Assembly (NCBI GenBank): GCA_001314845.1
Contig: LJZQ01000003.1
Coordinates: 183,259 to 247,258, forward strand
Length of the DNA: 64,000 nucleotides
Direction of reading: 5' to 3'
Origin: Marinobacter excellens HL-55
GTDB taxonomy: Bacteria; Pseudomonadota; Gammaproteobacteria; Pseudomonadales; Oleiphilaceae
In this document: positions 56,364 to 64,000 of the stretch, piece after piece
How positions within the stretch are numbered: the first letter of the stretch is position 1
How the letters are laid out: each line of letters starts with the position of its first letter
Made by a program: the position numbers and the translations under genes
The notes under the pieces: model-generated
Database searches by the model: none
The model's input: only the letters and a program-made list of their open reading frames with translations
What the model was told of the DNA's origin: nothing

Positions 56364-59166
56364 CGTCGTTTTCCTCCATGTTCCAGCTCATCCAGCGCAG
56401 CTCACGCTCGTAACGGCCCGGGTGCATGTCGGCCAATGCATCAAGACTACGCTCGATCCAGGTATCAAAACCGTGACTCGCCAGGCGCCCGTGATTGCGG
56501 GTGTGCAGATCCATCGCACGCTCCTCCAGGGGGTAGGCCTCTTCCTCCAGCAACATCTGGTATTGCATGGTTTCCAGCTCGTTCAGCTCCTGCGGCACTT
56601 CGGACGCCATCAGGTCTCTGGCAAGCGTCCGATAGAGCTCCGCACGGCGGTATAACACTTCGGAAAGCACCGCCCCACCGGCAAACGACTCAGCTTCAAG
56701 GAAATACTTCTGGGCCTGCTCCAGGGCGCGTTGCTTCCGGGCCAGCGACGCTTCCAGCGGGTGGACCAACGCGATCCGGGAAAAGTCCTCTGCCACCTGA
56801 GCACCCAGCACCAGCGACGACTGCCCGGCCCAGAGCAAGGTCTCCTCCGAGTGCCAGGGGCTGTCCGCCTCACGGGCAACCAGAGCACGGCGAATGGCAT
56901 CGGCCTCAGGTTCTGATTCGATCAGCCGTTGACGCATAGACTGTTGCTGCAGGTGATCGCCGCCATTCTTTGGCGCCGGAGCAATCGCCAGCCATTCCCG
57001 ATAGATGAGGTTGCGGTCAGACGTTGCGTTGGCCTGATGGTAGATCTCTGCAGCCCGCAGCCTCAACGGCCACGGCTCCGGAGCCTGTTCAGCGCCCCGC
57101 ATCAGCTCACCAGCCGCTTTCAGCTGTTGCCCGGATTCAAGGTAGGCGTACACCAGATTTTCGCTGACATCAGCGGCAAGCGAATGCCTCGGAAAATCGG
57201 TACGGAAACGATTCAACTCGTTGATCGCCGTCTGCCACTGAGAGGCTTTCAGTAGCGTGTTGGCGGCATCAAACCGCGCTTTGATGGCAACGTCTGAGCC
57301 CGGCAACACCGAACTCACACGTTGAAAGTGCGCCACCGCAACCGTGGCATCGCCGTCGCTTGCGGCCCGCTCACCTTGCCGATAGATCGCGGTTGCCAGT
57401 TGCTCTCTGATCCGGTCAGCTTGCCCGGGCTCATCCTCAAGCGACGACTCTTGCTCGATCAGGGTCAACGCCTGGCGCCACGCCCTTTCCTCAAGACCGA
57501 ATTCACCGCTGCGCTGCCGGACTCCGGCGGTCACCAGCCAGGCGGCATAACGGTGCTCGGCCTGAGCATGCTCCAGGGTCAGAGTTGATCGGGCGTAACT
57601 CAGCGCCTGATCGACATCGCCAAGTTCATACCAGCGATTCGCAAGATCGGCGCGCAAACCAGAAAGCCGCGTGTCACCTGCAAATGCGTCACTGAATCTT
57701 CGTTCCTCCTGACTCAGCTCTGTCAGCGACGACCGGAGAGCCTGGGGTGCAAGACCGGCCCTCAGCACCGTTATGGCGGCCCAGCCTGCCTCCGCTGCGC
57801 GCTCATAGCCGGTATCGTAAGCCGCGCTGCGGAAATTCTGGATGGCACGGTCGGCATTACCCGCCTGTAAACGAGCGTCGCCGGCCAGATGCAGTAATTC
57901 GCCAGATGACGACGAACGCCCGGCTAGCACTTCGTAATAACCGGCAGCCTTGTTCCAGGTAGCCGGTGCGCTGGAGGCACGAGCATCGGCGTTCAGACCA
58001 GTCGCCGTTGAATAGTAATAATCACCGAGGAAACGGGCATAGTTTCTCCATATACCTTGCTGAGAAACGCTGAGTGCGCGGTAGCCGGTTTCAGAGTCGT
58101 ACTGCGCGACGTAGGCTGCCCTGGCGCCACGAGCGCGCTGATCGTCGCCCGCCATCTGCCAGTACGCTACGCTCTGCGCCATGAACTCCGGGCCAGCGCG
58201 GTGGGCAGGATAGCGTTCCACGAAGGCCGAATTGATACTGACTGCCCTGGCGTAGCGACCTTCGAGGGCATGAAGGTCCGCCAGCCGGTCGTAGACCAGA
58301 TGGTGCCAGACTGCCTCGTCACGCTCCGAAAGCCACGACGCCAGAGCGCTGGCATCACCGGTTCTGGATGCCATCAACGCCAGCACCCGGAAGCTGTCTT
58401 CAATCCTGTCCAGGGCAGACTCCGGCGGGCTAATCAGCTGCGCCTGATCCGGTAGTTGCTGGTCCAGCAACGCCATAAAGGATTCCGCCGCCCGGCTCCA
58501 GGCCTGCTCGCCCTGTTTGAACTGACTCCAGCCGAGCATATACCGGGTTTTGGATGCGAGCTCCTGATCAACGTCACTCTCAAACAGCTGTCGATATCCG
58601 CGTTCTGCTTCCAGATAGTCACCTGCAGCATAGGCGGCCTCGGCAATACGGAATCGCGCTTCTGGCACTAATGTTGAGCGCGGGTAAAGTCCCACCAATT
58701 GACGTAAACGCTGAATGGACTCCTGGTGCTGGCCGGTCAGCGCGTGGGCTTTCGCCATCTGATAGAGCAATTCGTCCAGGCGACCGGAAAAAGACCCCCG
58801 CTCAAGAATGTGCTCGTAACTGGCCAGAGCCTCCTGATAGACCGCCTTTTCCTGTTCTTCCGAAAAGCCAATGTCACGGCCGGATCGATCCCGGATATTA
58901 TTCAAACGGTTAAGCGCATCAATGCGGACCTCCGGCTCGTCCGACGTTTCAAACAATTTTTGATAGCGGCGCGCCACTTCTTCCGGCGATATAGCGGGCA
59001 ATGGTCGACTCTCGAACTTCAGGAATACCGGGCGCATGTCGCCCAGGGTTTCACCGTCCCGCCCCAGTTCCACACGAAACGACTCCTGTGCTGCAACACC
59101 TCCAGCCAGGGTCGTTAAAAGCAGCACGGCAACAAGGAGTTTCAAAACCGGGACGGGATGGCTCAT
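56356..59166 (-). CDS. Large exported TPR-repeat protein of the cluster
   Basis: A 936-residue protein, exported by a signal peptide (about 1-27). The whole mature chain is built of degenerate helical TPR/Sel1-like repeats (AEAAYAAGDYLEAERGYRQL, LYQMAKAHALTGQHQESIQR, NRWYELGDVDQALSYARST). No transmembrane helix and no lipobox. It overlaps the 551-residue TPR gene (ATGA) and the TPR lipoprotein gene. Large periplasmic TPR proteins (GltD/GltE, AgmK and others) are part of the Myxococcus machine; similarity here is of architecture, not a proven orthology. Confidence 0.82.
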   Translation of the reverse strand: MSHPVPVLKLLVAVLLLTTLAGGVAAQESFRVELGRDGETLGDMRPVFLKFESRPLPAISPEEVARRYQKLFETSDEPEVRIDALNRLNNIRDRSGRDIGFSEEQEKAVYQEALASYEHILERGSFSGRLDELLYQMAKAHALTGQHQESIQRLRQLVGLYPRSTLVPEARFRIAEAAYAAGDYLEAERGYRQLFESDVDQELASKTRYMLGWSQFKQGEQAWSRAAESFMALLDQQLPDQAQLISPPESALDRIEDSFRVLALMASRTGDASALASWLSERDEAVWHHLVYDRLADLHALEGRYARAVSINSAFVERYPAHRAGPEFMAQSVAYWQMAGDDQRARGARAAYVAQYDSETGYRALSVSQQGIWRNYARFLGDYYYSTATGLNADARASSAPATWNKAAGYYEVLAGRSSSSGELLHLAGDARLQAGNADRAIQNFRSAAYDTGYERAAEAGWAAITVLRAGLAPQALRSSLTELSQEERRFSDAFAGDTRLSGLRADLANRWYELGDVDQALSYARSTLTLEHAQAEHRYAAWLVTAGVRQRSGEFGLEERAWRQALTLIEQESSLEDEPGQADRIREQLATAIYRQGERAASDGDATVAVAHFQRVSSVLPGSDVAIKARFDAANTLLKASQWQTAINELNRFRTDFPRHSLAADVSENLVYAYLESGQQLKAAGELMRGAEQAPEPWPLRLRAAEIYHQANATSDRNLIYREWLAIAPAPKNGGDHLQQQSMRQRLIESEPEADAIRRALVAREADSPWHSEETLLWAGQSSLVLGAQVAEDFSRIALVHPLEASLARKQRALEQAQKYFLEAESFAGGAVLSEVLYRRAELYRTLARDLMASEVPQELNELETMQYQMLLEEEAYPLEERAMDLHTRNHGRLASHGFDTWIERSLDALADMHPGRYERELRWMSWNMEENDGV

Positions 59167-60818
59167 CGTAAACCCTCCCCGATGTTCTCAAGGGCAAGAT
59201 ACTCGTACAGATGGGCAATTTGCTGTTCAGTCTTATCAAGCGCATGCACCATGCGCTGCTGTTCGGCAGCGACAAACGCCAGCGCCTTTTCATCCAGCAT
59301 GGCGGAGGCGCTCACTCGAACCTGACGGATCTGCTCTTGCAGTCGACCTGTCGCCGCTTGCAGTTGTCGTGCCTGAATCAACTGCGTGTTGATGGCTTTG
59401 GAATGGCCCGCGGCCCGCCCATCCAACGAGGCAAACCTTTGGGCACTGGATCGCAACTGCCGCTCAAGGTAGCCCAGCTTGCCCGCCTGACCTGATCCGG
59501 CAGCCTGTTCACGCAGTTGCGCCAGGGTCGCGCTCAACCGCTCGTGCTTACTGACTAGCGCTGCCCTGGCAGAATTACCGGAACGGCTTCCTACCTCGCC
59601 AAGATGCCCCTCCATTGCCCGAATGAAAACATCCAGGTCATGCTTGCGGCCCGCCAGAGTCAGATAAAGATCATCAAGTTTCGCCACACGATGCACCGCT
59701 GCCTGCGCACCAGGCTGCTCAAGAAAACGCAGCAGGTATGCCAGGCGAGGCTGTGTCAGGGTGCGACTGTCGGCCAGGAACCATTGGGCATCCGCTCCGC
59801 GCGCATCTTCCACCAACGCTTTGTAGGCTCCGTCCTGACGGATTCTCTGCGCCAGTTTACCCAGGGTAACCCGCTCACCTTCATAGGCTGCGTTGGCCGC
59901 CAGCCAGGATTCCCCTGCCTGCCCGGGGTAGCCTGCCACATCATAGCCACGGCCCATGCCGAGCCAGGCATCCGATACCCCGGGAAACGCCAACGGGAAT
60001 TTCTTGGCCCTATGCCAACTCTGCATGGCCGCCCGGTAATTACCTCGCTCAGACAGCGCAACGCCGTGGAGATAAAGCGCCTGGGGGGTGGCGTAGCTTT
60101 CAAGTGACACCTTCTCAAGAAAGTCAGTCGCTTTGTCGTATTCTTCCGTGCGTACAGAAAGAAAGCCGGCACGCAGGTACAGCTGATCCAGCAGATCCCG
60201 GCTGCGACCCCGATCCTGATCTTTCACCGCCATGGCCATGGCCACTCTCAAAGCAACCAAGGCCCGGGACGGATTGAGGTCTTGTTTAGCGAAATCCGCA
60301 GCAAGGTTCATGTAGCCCACGGCTGCCCAATAGCCATCGTCCATACTGGCAAGATATTGACCGGCACTGTCGGCTTGACCTTGTGACCGTGCCGTCTCAG
60401 CCAGACCAAAAACCGCTTGCTGACGAATTTCGCCGAAGCCGACCCGGTTGGCTTCCTGGTACCAGCGAACCGCGGCGGACGAGTCTCCCTCCGCCGCCTC
60501 CAGGCGCGCCAGTTCCAGGGCAGATTCGGCCCGGTGGGCATTACTGGCAAAGACCTCTTCAAACAGAACCTTGGCCTCTTGCGTCTGCCCGCTACCCAGG
60601 AGAACCCGTGCTCTGAGGTAGTCAGCCGAATCGCCTGTCAACGTCGGTGCCAACGAAATGACCGGCGCCAGATGACCGGTATCCAACGCATAACGGGCAA
60701 CACCGTCGGCAAGCTCCGCTGGCACCAGCTCATCCGCACTAGCAGAGAGCACTCCCTGCGAAATCGCCAGAGCCAGTAGCCATGATGACCTGTAGATCTG
60801 CCGTTTTTGACCTGTCAT
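59163..60818 (-). CDS. Second large exported TPR protein of the cluster
   Basis: A 551-residue protein with a signal peptide (about 1-28, ending SASA). TPR-like repeats fill about 30-330 (ARVLLGSGQTQEAKVLFEEV, ALELARLEAAEGDSSAAVRW, YLHGVALSERGNYRAAMQSW). A long helical, likely coiled-coil region follows (about 390-545, SKHERLSATLAQLREQAAG, IRQVRVSASAMLDEKALAFV). It overlaps the 936-residue gene and starts six bases after the leading gene. Confidence 0.82.
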   Translation of the reverse strand: MTGQKRQIYRSSWLLALAISQGVLSASADELVPAELADGVARYALDTGHLAPVISLAPTLTGDSADYLRARVLLGSGQTQEAKVLFEEVFASNAHRAESALELARLEAAEGDSSAAVRWYQEANRVGFGEIRQQAVFGLAETARSQGQADSAGQYLASMDDGYWAAVGYMNLAADFAKQDLNPSRALVALRVAMAMAVKDQDRGRSRDLLDQLYLRAGFLSVRTEEYDKATDFLEKVSLESYATPQALYLHGVALSERGNYRAAMQSWHRAKKFPLAFPGVSDAWLGMGRGYDVAGYPGQAGESWLAANAAYEGERVTLGKLAQRIRQDGAYKALVEDARGADAQWFLADSRTLTQPRLAYLLRFLEQPGAQAAVHRVAKLDDLYLTLAGRKHDLDVFIRAMEGHLGEVGSRSGNSARAALVSKHERLSATLAQLREQAAGSGQAGKLGYLERQLRSSAQRFASLDGRAAGHSKAINTQLIQARQLQAATGRLQEQIRQVRVSASAMLDEKALAFVAAEQQRMVHALDKTEQQIAHLYEYLALENIGEGLR

Positions 60819-60824
60819 GGCTGA

Positions 60825-61382
60825 CTATTTCCATTCCCTGAAAGTCACGTCGGGCTCGTAGTCAGGCGCCCGGGCATCCAGCGTCATTTGCAGTCGAAGG
60901 GTTCCGGAACGCTTTTCAAAGCGATGTTCAAGCTCCCTCCGGACAAACCGCTTGTTGGCAGAGCGGGCGTTTACAACGGCTTTCAGCTGGTGACTTCCAT
61001 CGGCCAGATTGCCGACAAACAGCTGTTGCACGCCACCCTGCTCCAGAGAGGTCCTTTCAGTGTCGCTGTACAGATGGGAGGCAACCGGCTGATCATTCAG
61101 GAACAGCTCAACCGAGTCGAGGTCAAGGGCCTGGCGGTTCTGCAGGGTCAGAAAAACTGCAACCCGGGTATTCACCGGATGCAACAACTGTTGCTCCAGC
61201 GCATGTACCGAGGCTGAGTGCCGGGTGACCTCGGAGGTCAGCCGCTCAATCTGCTCATCAAGGCTTGTCGCAGCAACCGAAGTGGTGACCAGCGCAGCAA
61301 GGATTCCGGATACCCAAAGACCCCTGTTCCATGGGGAAATCCGGCAGTGTTGTGATTTTTGTATGCCGAACAGTGTTTTCAC
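60825..61382 (-). CDS. First gene of the cluster: small exported protein
   Basis: A 185-residue protein with a signal-anchor or signal peptide (about 22-40, WVSGILAALVTTSVAATS). A short predicted coiled coil follows (LDEQIERLTSEVTRHSASVH), then a beta-rich domain (VNTRVAVFLTLQNRQALDLD, SHQLKAVVNARSANKRFVR). Not recognised. The start is GTG at 61382. As the first gene it is separated from the sRNA region by the intergenic interval, which should carry the cluster promoter. Confidence 0.75.
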   Translation of the reverse strand: MKTLFGIQKSQHCRISPWNRGLWVSGILAALVTTSVAATSLDEQIERLTSEVTRHSASVHALEQQLLHPVNTRVAVFLTLQNRQALDLDSVELFLNDQPVASHLYSDTERTSLEQGGVQQLFVGNLADGSHQLKAVVNARSANKRFVRRELEHRFEKRSGTLRLQMTLDARAPDYEPDVTFREWK

Positions 61383-61528
61383 GTTTGAAAATTACTCGTA
61401 GTAACAATTCGAAATAAAGAGTAACACCCGATCACAGCCAAGAACGGTATCCATTTCACCAAATCGAGATTTCGCAAACGTTGCGCTGGAAAAGTGTCGA
61501 GTAATTTGACAGAAACACGAAGTGAGCG

Positions 61529-61541
61529 ACGGCCAGGCCGT
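61529..61541. promoter_or_regulatory. Palindrome upstream of the sigma-54 candidate
   Basis: ACGGCC-A-GGCCGT is a perfect inverted repeat, extended by GCG/CGC nearby. It lies 55 bases upstream of the -24 element, a plausible place for an enhancer-binding protein, though usual sites are 80-150 bases away. An IHF-like TATCAATAAGAT lies between (minus strand, about 61567-61578). Confidence 0.3.
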
Positions 61542-61595
61542 ACGCAGAGTGAGACCAAAGAACTATCTTATTGATATTCAATGGTTATATTTCGA

Positions 61596-61611
61596 TGGCG
61601 CGGGGTTTGCT
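61596..61611 (+). promoter_or_regulatory. Candidate sigma-54 (RpoN) promoter
   Basis: TGGCGCGGGGTTTGCT matches the consensus TGGCACG-N4-TTGCW with one deviation. The essential GG (61597-61598) and GC (61609-61610) have exactly the required spacing of ten bases. It points to the plus strand, with a start expected about 61622. All annotated genes nearby lie on the minus strand. Confidence 0.5.
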
Positions 61612-61621
61612 TTAGGGGAGG

Positions 61622-61701
61622 CGGCGGGAGCGCCTTTCAGGCAACCCCCGCTTGAATATGCCGAGCTTTGCCGATGCCCTCAACCGCATCGGCTTTTTTT
61701 T
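61622..61701 (+). ncRNA. Candidate short RNA with strong terminator
   Basis: Downstream of the sigma-54 candidate, about 80 bases end in a perfect eight-base stem GCCGATGC/GCATCGGC (61670-61693) and eight Ts. No reading frame of note is included. An alternative is a longer RNA starting further left: ATATTCAA (61574-61581) can pair with TTGAATAT (61652-61659), GCGGGGTTTGC (61600-61610) with GCAACCCCCGC (61641-61651), and AGGCG with CGCCT (61619-61635). These make one long nested stem before the terminator. Not recognised as any known family. Confidence 0.45.
61670..61701 (+). terminator. Rho-independent terminator of the candidate RNA
   Basis: The stem GCCGATGC/GCATCGGC with an eight-base loop is followed by eight Ts on the plus strand. 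On the minus strand the hairpin is followed by AAAGC, so it is not built for the minus-strand genes on either side. Confidence 0.88.
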
Positions 61702-61722
61702 GTTTACCAGTTGGCAATCGGG

Positions 61723-62901
61723 CTACTTGCTCAATTGCTTCATGGCAGATTCAAGGCCCTCGATCGTGAGGGGGTACATATGATTATTGACCAATTGTTT
61801 GGTTATGCCCAGTGAACCGCCATTACCCCAGTAACTCTCTGGTAGCGGATTTAACCAAACCACCTTGCGGAAGTGATCCGAGATTCGCTGAAACCAGGTA
61901 GCACCGGCCTCATCGTTCCAATGCTCGATCGAGCCGCCCGGATGAGTAACCTCGTAAGGCGCCATGGTCGCGTCTCCCACAAAGATCACTTTATAGTCGG
62001 GGGTGTACTTGTGCAGGAGATCCCAGGTACTCACCGTTTCGTTCATACGCCGGATGTTATTCTTCCAGACACTTTCATAAATGAAGTTATGAAAGTAGAA
62101 ATACTCCATATGCTTGAACTCCAGCCTCGCGGCCGAGAACAACTCTTCACATACCTTTACGTGAGGGTCCATAGAGCCGCCCACATCAAAAAAGATCAGA
62201 ACTTTGACGGCATTGTGCCGTTCCGGCACCATTTTAAGATCCAGGTATCCGGCATTGCGGGCCGTTGACCGAATGGTATCGTCCATGTCCAGCTGATCAG
62301 CCGCACCCTGTCGGGCAAATTTACGCAACCGCCGTAAAGCCACCTTGGTGTTCCGCAACCCCAAGGTAATGCTGTCGTCCAGATCCTTGAACTCACGTTT
62401 TTCCCAGACCTTGACCGCCCGGCCGTGACGACCGTTCTTCTGGCCTATACGGAAGCCCTCGGGGTTGTAGCCATTGGCCCCGAACGGTGAGGTGCCACCA
62501 GTACCAATCCACTTGTTGCCCCCGGCATGGCGCTCGTTCTGCTCTTCCATGCGTTTCTTGAAGGTTTCAATCAGCTCTTCAAGACCACCGAGAGACTCTA
62601 TCTTGGCCTTCTCTTCATCGCTGAGGTGCTTCTCAAACTCGGCCCGCAGCCAGTCGTCGGGAATCAACGCCTCCAGCAGCTCGTCAAGATTTTCGATACC
62701 TTCGAAGTACGCCTGAAACGCCCGGTCGAACTTGTCGAAGTGGCGCTCGTCTTTCACCAGACACACCCGTGCCAGAAAGTAGAACTCCTCCATATCCGCA
62801 AATGCCAGACGTTGTTGAATGGCCTCCAGCAGATCAAGAAACTCCCGCAGACTGGCGGGAACCTTGGCCCGGCGCACTTCGAGGAAAAAATCGATCAACA
62901 T
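61723..62901 (-). CDS. VWA domain protein, CoxE-like, partner of MoxR
   Basis: A protein of about 392 residues. The N-terminal helical region (about 1-150) begins MLIDFFLEVRRAKVPASLRE, typical of CoxE-like VWA proteins. The VWA-like domain lies near 215-375, with VLIFFDVGGSMDPHVKV as a degenerate MIDAS (D-x-G-x-S) and YKVIFVGDATMAPYEVT. The start is ATG at 62901; an in-frame ATG farther upstream lies inside the moxR gene. MoxR-VWA pairs act as chaperone-like systems that insert or activate metal enzymes or envelope proteins. Its client is not evident. Confidence 0.9.
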   Translation of the reverse strand: MLIDFFLEVRRAKVPASLREFLDLLEAIQQRLAFADMEEFYFLARVCLVKDERHFDKFDRAFQAYFEGIENLDELLEALIPDDWLRAEFEKHLSDEEKAKIESLGGLEELIETFKKRMEEQNERHAGGNKWIGTGGTSPFGANGYNPEGFRIGQKNGRHGRAVKVWEKREFKDLDDSITLGLRNTKVALRRLRKFARQGAADQLDMDDTIRSTARNAGYLDLKMVPERHNAVKVLIFFDVGGSMDPHVKVCEELFSAARLEFKHMEYFYFHNFIYESVWKNNIRRMNETVSTWDLLHKYTPDYKVIFVGDATMAPYEVTHPGGSIEHWNDEAGATWFQRISDHFRKVVWLNPLPESYWGNGGSLGITKQLVNNHMYPLTIEGLESAMKQLSK

Positions 62902-62923
62902 AACGCAGAACTCTTGCCAGTGA

Positions 62924-63766
62924 TCAGTTGCGGCGACGTGCCATAAACGCCAGCTTCTGCAGCAGGTGAACGTCCTGCTCGTTCTTGACCAGGGCGCCGT
63001 ACAACGGTGGCAGCGCAGAACTGCTGTCTTTCTCCTGCAGGGCCTTGGCAGACAACTCATCGGCCATCAACAACTTCAGCCAGTCGATCAGCTCTGAGGT
63101 TGACGGCTTCTTTTTCAGACCAGGCACTTTACGCACATCAAAGAACACTTCCAGCGCATCACGGACCACCTGCTGCTGCAAGCCCGGAAAATGCACGTCC
63201 ACGATCTCTTTCATGGTGTCGTGGTCAGGGAAGCTGATGTAATGGAAAAAGCAGCGGCGCAGGAAAGCGTCGGGCAGTTCTTTCTCGTTGTTACTGGTGA
63301 TCACCACAATCGGACGCTTGTGGGCCTTCACAAATTCCTGAGTCTCGTAGACGTAGAACTCCATGCGGTCCAGTTCCAGCAGGAGGTCGTTCGGGAATTC
63401 GATGTCGGCTTTATCAATTTCATCGATCAGCAGCACAACCTGATCATCGGCTTCGAACGCCTCCCACAGCTTGCCTTTGACGATGTAATTGCGAATATCT
63501 TTGACCTTCTCGTCGCCCAACTGGGAATCCCGAAGGCGCGATACCGCATCGTACTCGTAAAGGCCCTGCTGGGCCTTGGTGGTGGACTTGATGTGCCACG
63601 GAATCAGGCGCATGCCCAGGGCTGATGCAATCTCTTCCGCCAGCAGGGTTTTACCGGTGCCGGGCTCGCCTTTGATCAGCAACGGACGCTGGAGTGCAAT
63701 GGCAGCGTTAACCGCCATCTGCATGTCATCGGTGGCTACGTATTTATCGGTACCGGTAAACTTCAT
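62924..63766 (-). CDS. MoxR-family AAA+ ATPase
   Basis: A 280-residue ATPase. Walker A is GEPGTGKTLLAEEIA (36-50), Walker B is VVLLIDEIDKADIEFPNDLL, and sensor 1 is VVITSNNEKELPDAFLRRC. ALGMRLIPWHIKSTTKAQQG is family-typical. It lies 22 bases upstream of the VWA gene, the classical MoxR-VWA pair. This is not the MoxR that usually accompanies DUF58/TgpA, which here lie 36 kb away. Confidence 0.94.
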   Translation of the reverse strand: MKFTGTDKYVATDDMQMAVNAAIALQRPLLIKGEPGTGKTLLAEEIASALGMRLIPWHIKSTTKAQQGLYEYDAVSRLRDSQLGDEKVKDIRNYIVKGKLWEAFEADDQVVLLIDEIDKADIEFPNDLLLELDRMEFYVYETQEFVKAHKRPIVVITSNNEKELPDAFLRRCFFHYISFPDHDTMKEIVDVHFPGLQQQVVRDALEVFFDVRKVPGLKKKPSTSELIDWLKLLMADELSAKALQEKDSSSALPPLYGALVKNEQDVHLLQKLAFMARRRN

Positions 63767-63784
63767 GTGTCTGTTTCCTGTTGG

Positions 63785-64000
<216 letters not shown>

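Larger units (their letters stand above)
61383..61722. other. Interval between the machine cluster and the VWA gene
   Basis: This 340-base region has no credible open frame. The right-hand half carries the sigma-54 promoter candidate, RNA and terminator listed separately. The left-hand half (61383-61500) is AT-richer and should carry the promoter of the minus-strand cluster, but I cannot define a convincing -35/-10 pair there. Confidence 0.6.

Overview
The window is a contiguous piece of a gammaproteobacterial chromosome. It most resembles Marinobacter or a close relative. The reasons are the Pseudomonas-like order purF-cvpA-dedD-folC-accD-trpABF-truA-fimV-asd-leuBDC-lysR, a FimV hub protein, PilZ, ThrH, a PA3286-type KAS III, a two-gene GspA/GspB pair, and moderately high GC. 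No phage, insertion sequence, CRISPR array, rRNA or tRNA was seen. Nearly all of it is chromosomal core or stable accessory DNA, mostly coded on the minus strand.

Layout. 1-7649: a long minus-strand run for tRNA modification, tryptophan, fatty acid, folate and purine synthesis (truA-trpF-trpB-trpA-accD-folC-dedD-cvpA-purF, purF cut by the window edge). 7737-15505: fimV, asd, leuB, leuD, leuC. 15506-16002: a gene-free interval with two large foldback elements. 16003-23604: a LysR regulator beside leuC, then an MFS transporter that seems to start at an ATC codon, aroC, prmB, a patatin lipase, a DUF4892 protein, an alpha/beta hydrolase and PilZ. 23702-27847: holB with a DUF58/transglutaminase (TgpA) pair. 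28079-30371: three exported proteins of unknown role, one of the DUF6160 type. 30545-37487: pabB, thrH, cysH, cysB and a MalT-like LuxR regulator. 37738-46257: dinG, gspB, gspA, a second patatin, mlaA, a thioesterase and a KAS III. 46377-52839: hrpA, fadD and a MaoC hydratase.

52854-61382 is the most distinctive block: nine tightly packed minus-strand genes. They encode a TonB/AgmX-tail protein, two ExbD/TolR proteins, one ExbB/TolQ protein, a small exported protein, a TPR lipoprotein, two large exported TPR proteins (936 and 551 aa) and a small exported protein. Together they look like one proton-motive-force-driven, envelope-spanning machine of the Myxococcus Agl/Glt type. The second ExbD has Asn where the family has its proton-carrying Asp.

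61383-61722 holds what looks like a sigma-54 promoter followed by a short RNA with a strong terminator, on the strand opposite to all neighbouring genes. The window ends with a VWA (CoxE-like) protein, a MoxR ATPase and the C-terminus of an acidic protein carrying an (EP)n repeat made of a DNA hexamer array that runs off the edge.

All product calls rest on reading motifs and comparing with remembered families. No database search was run.
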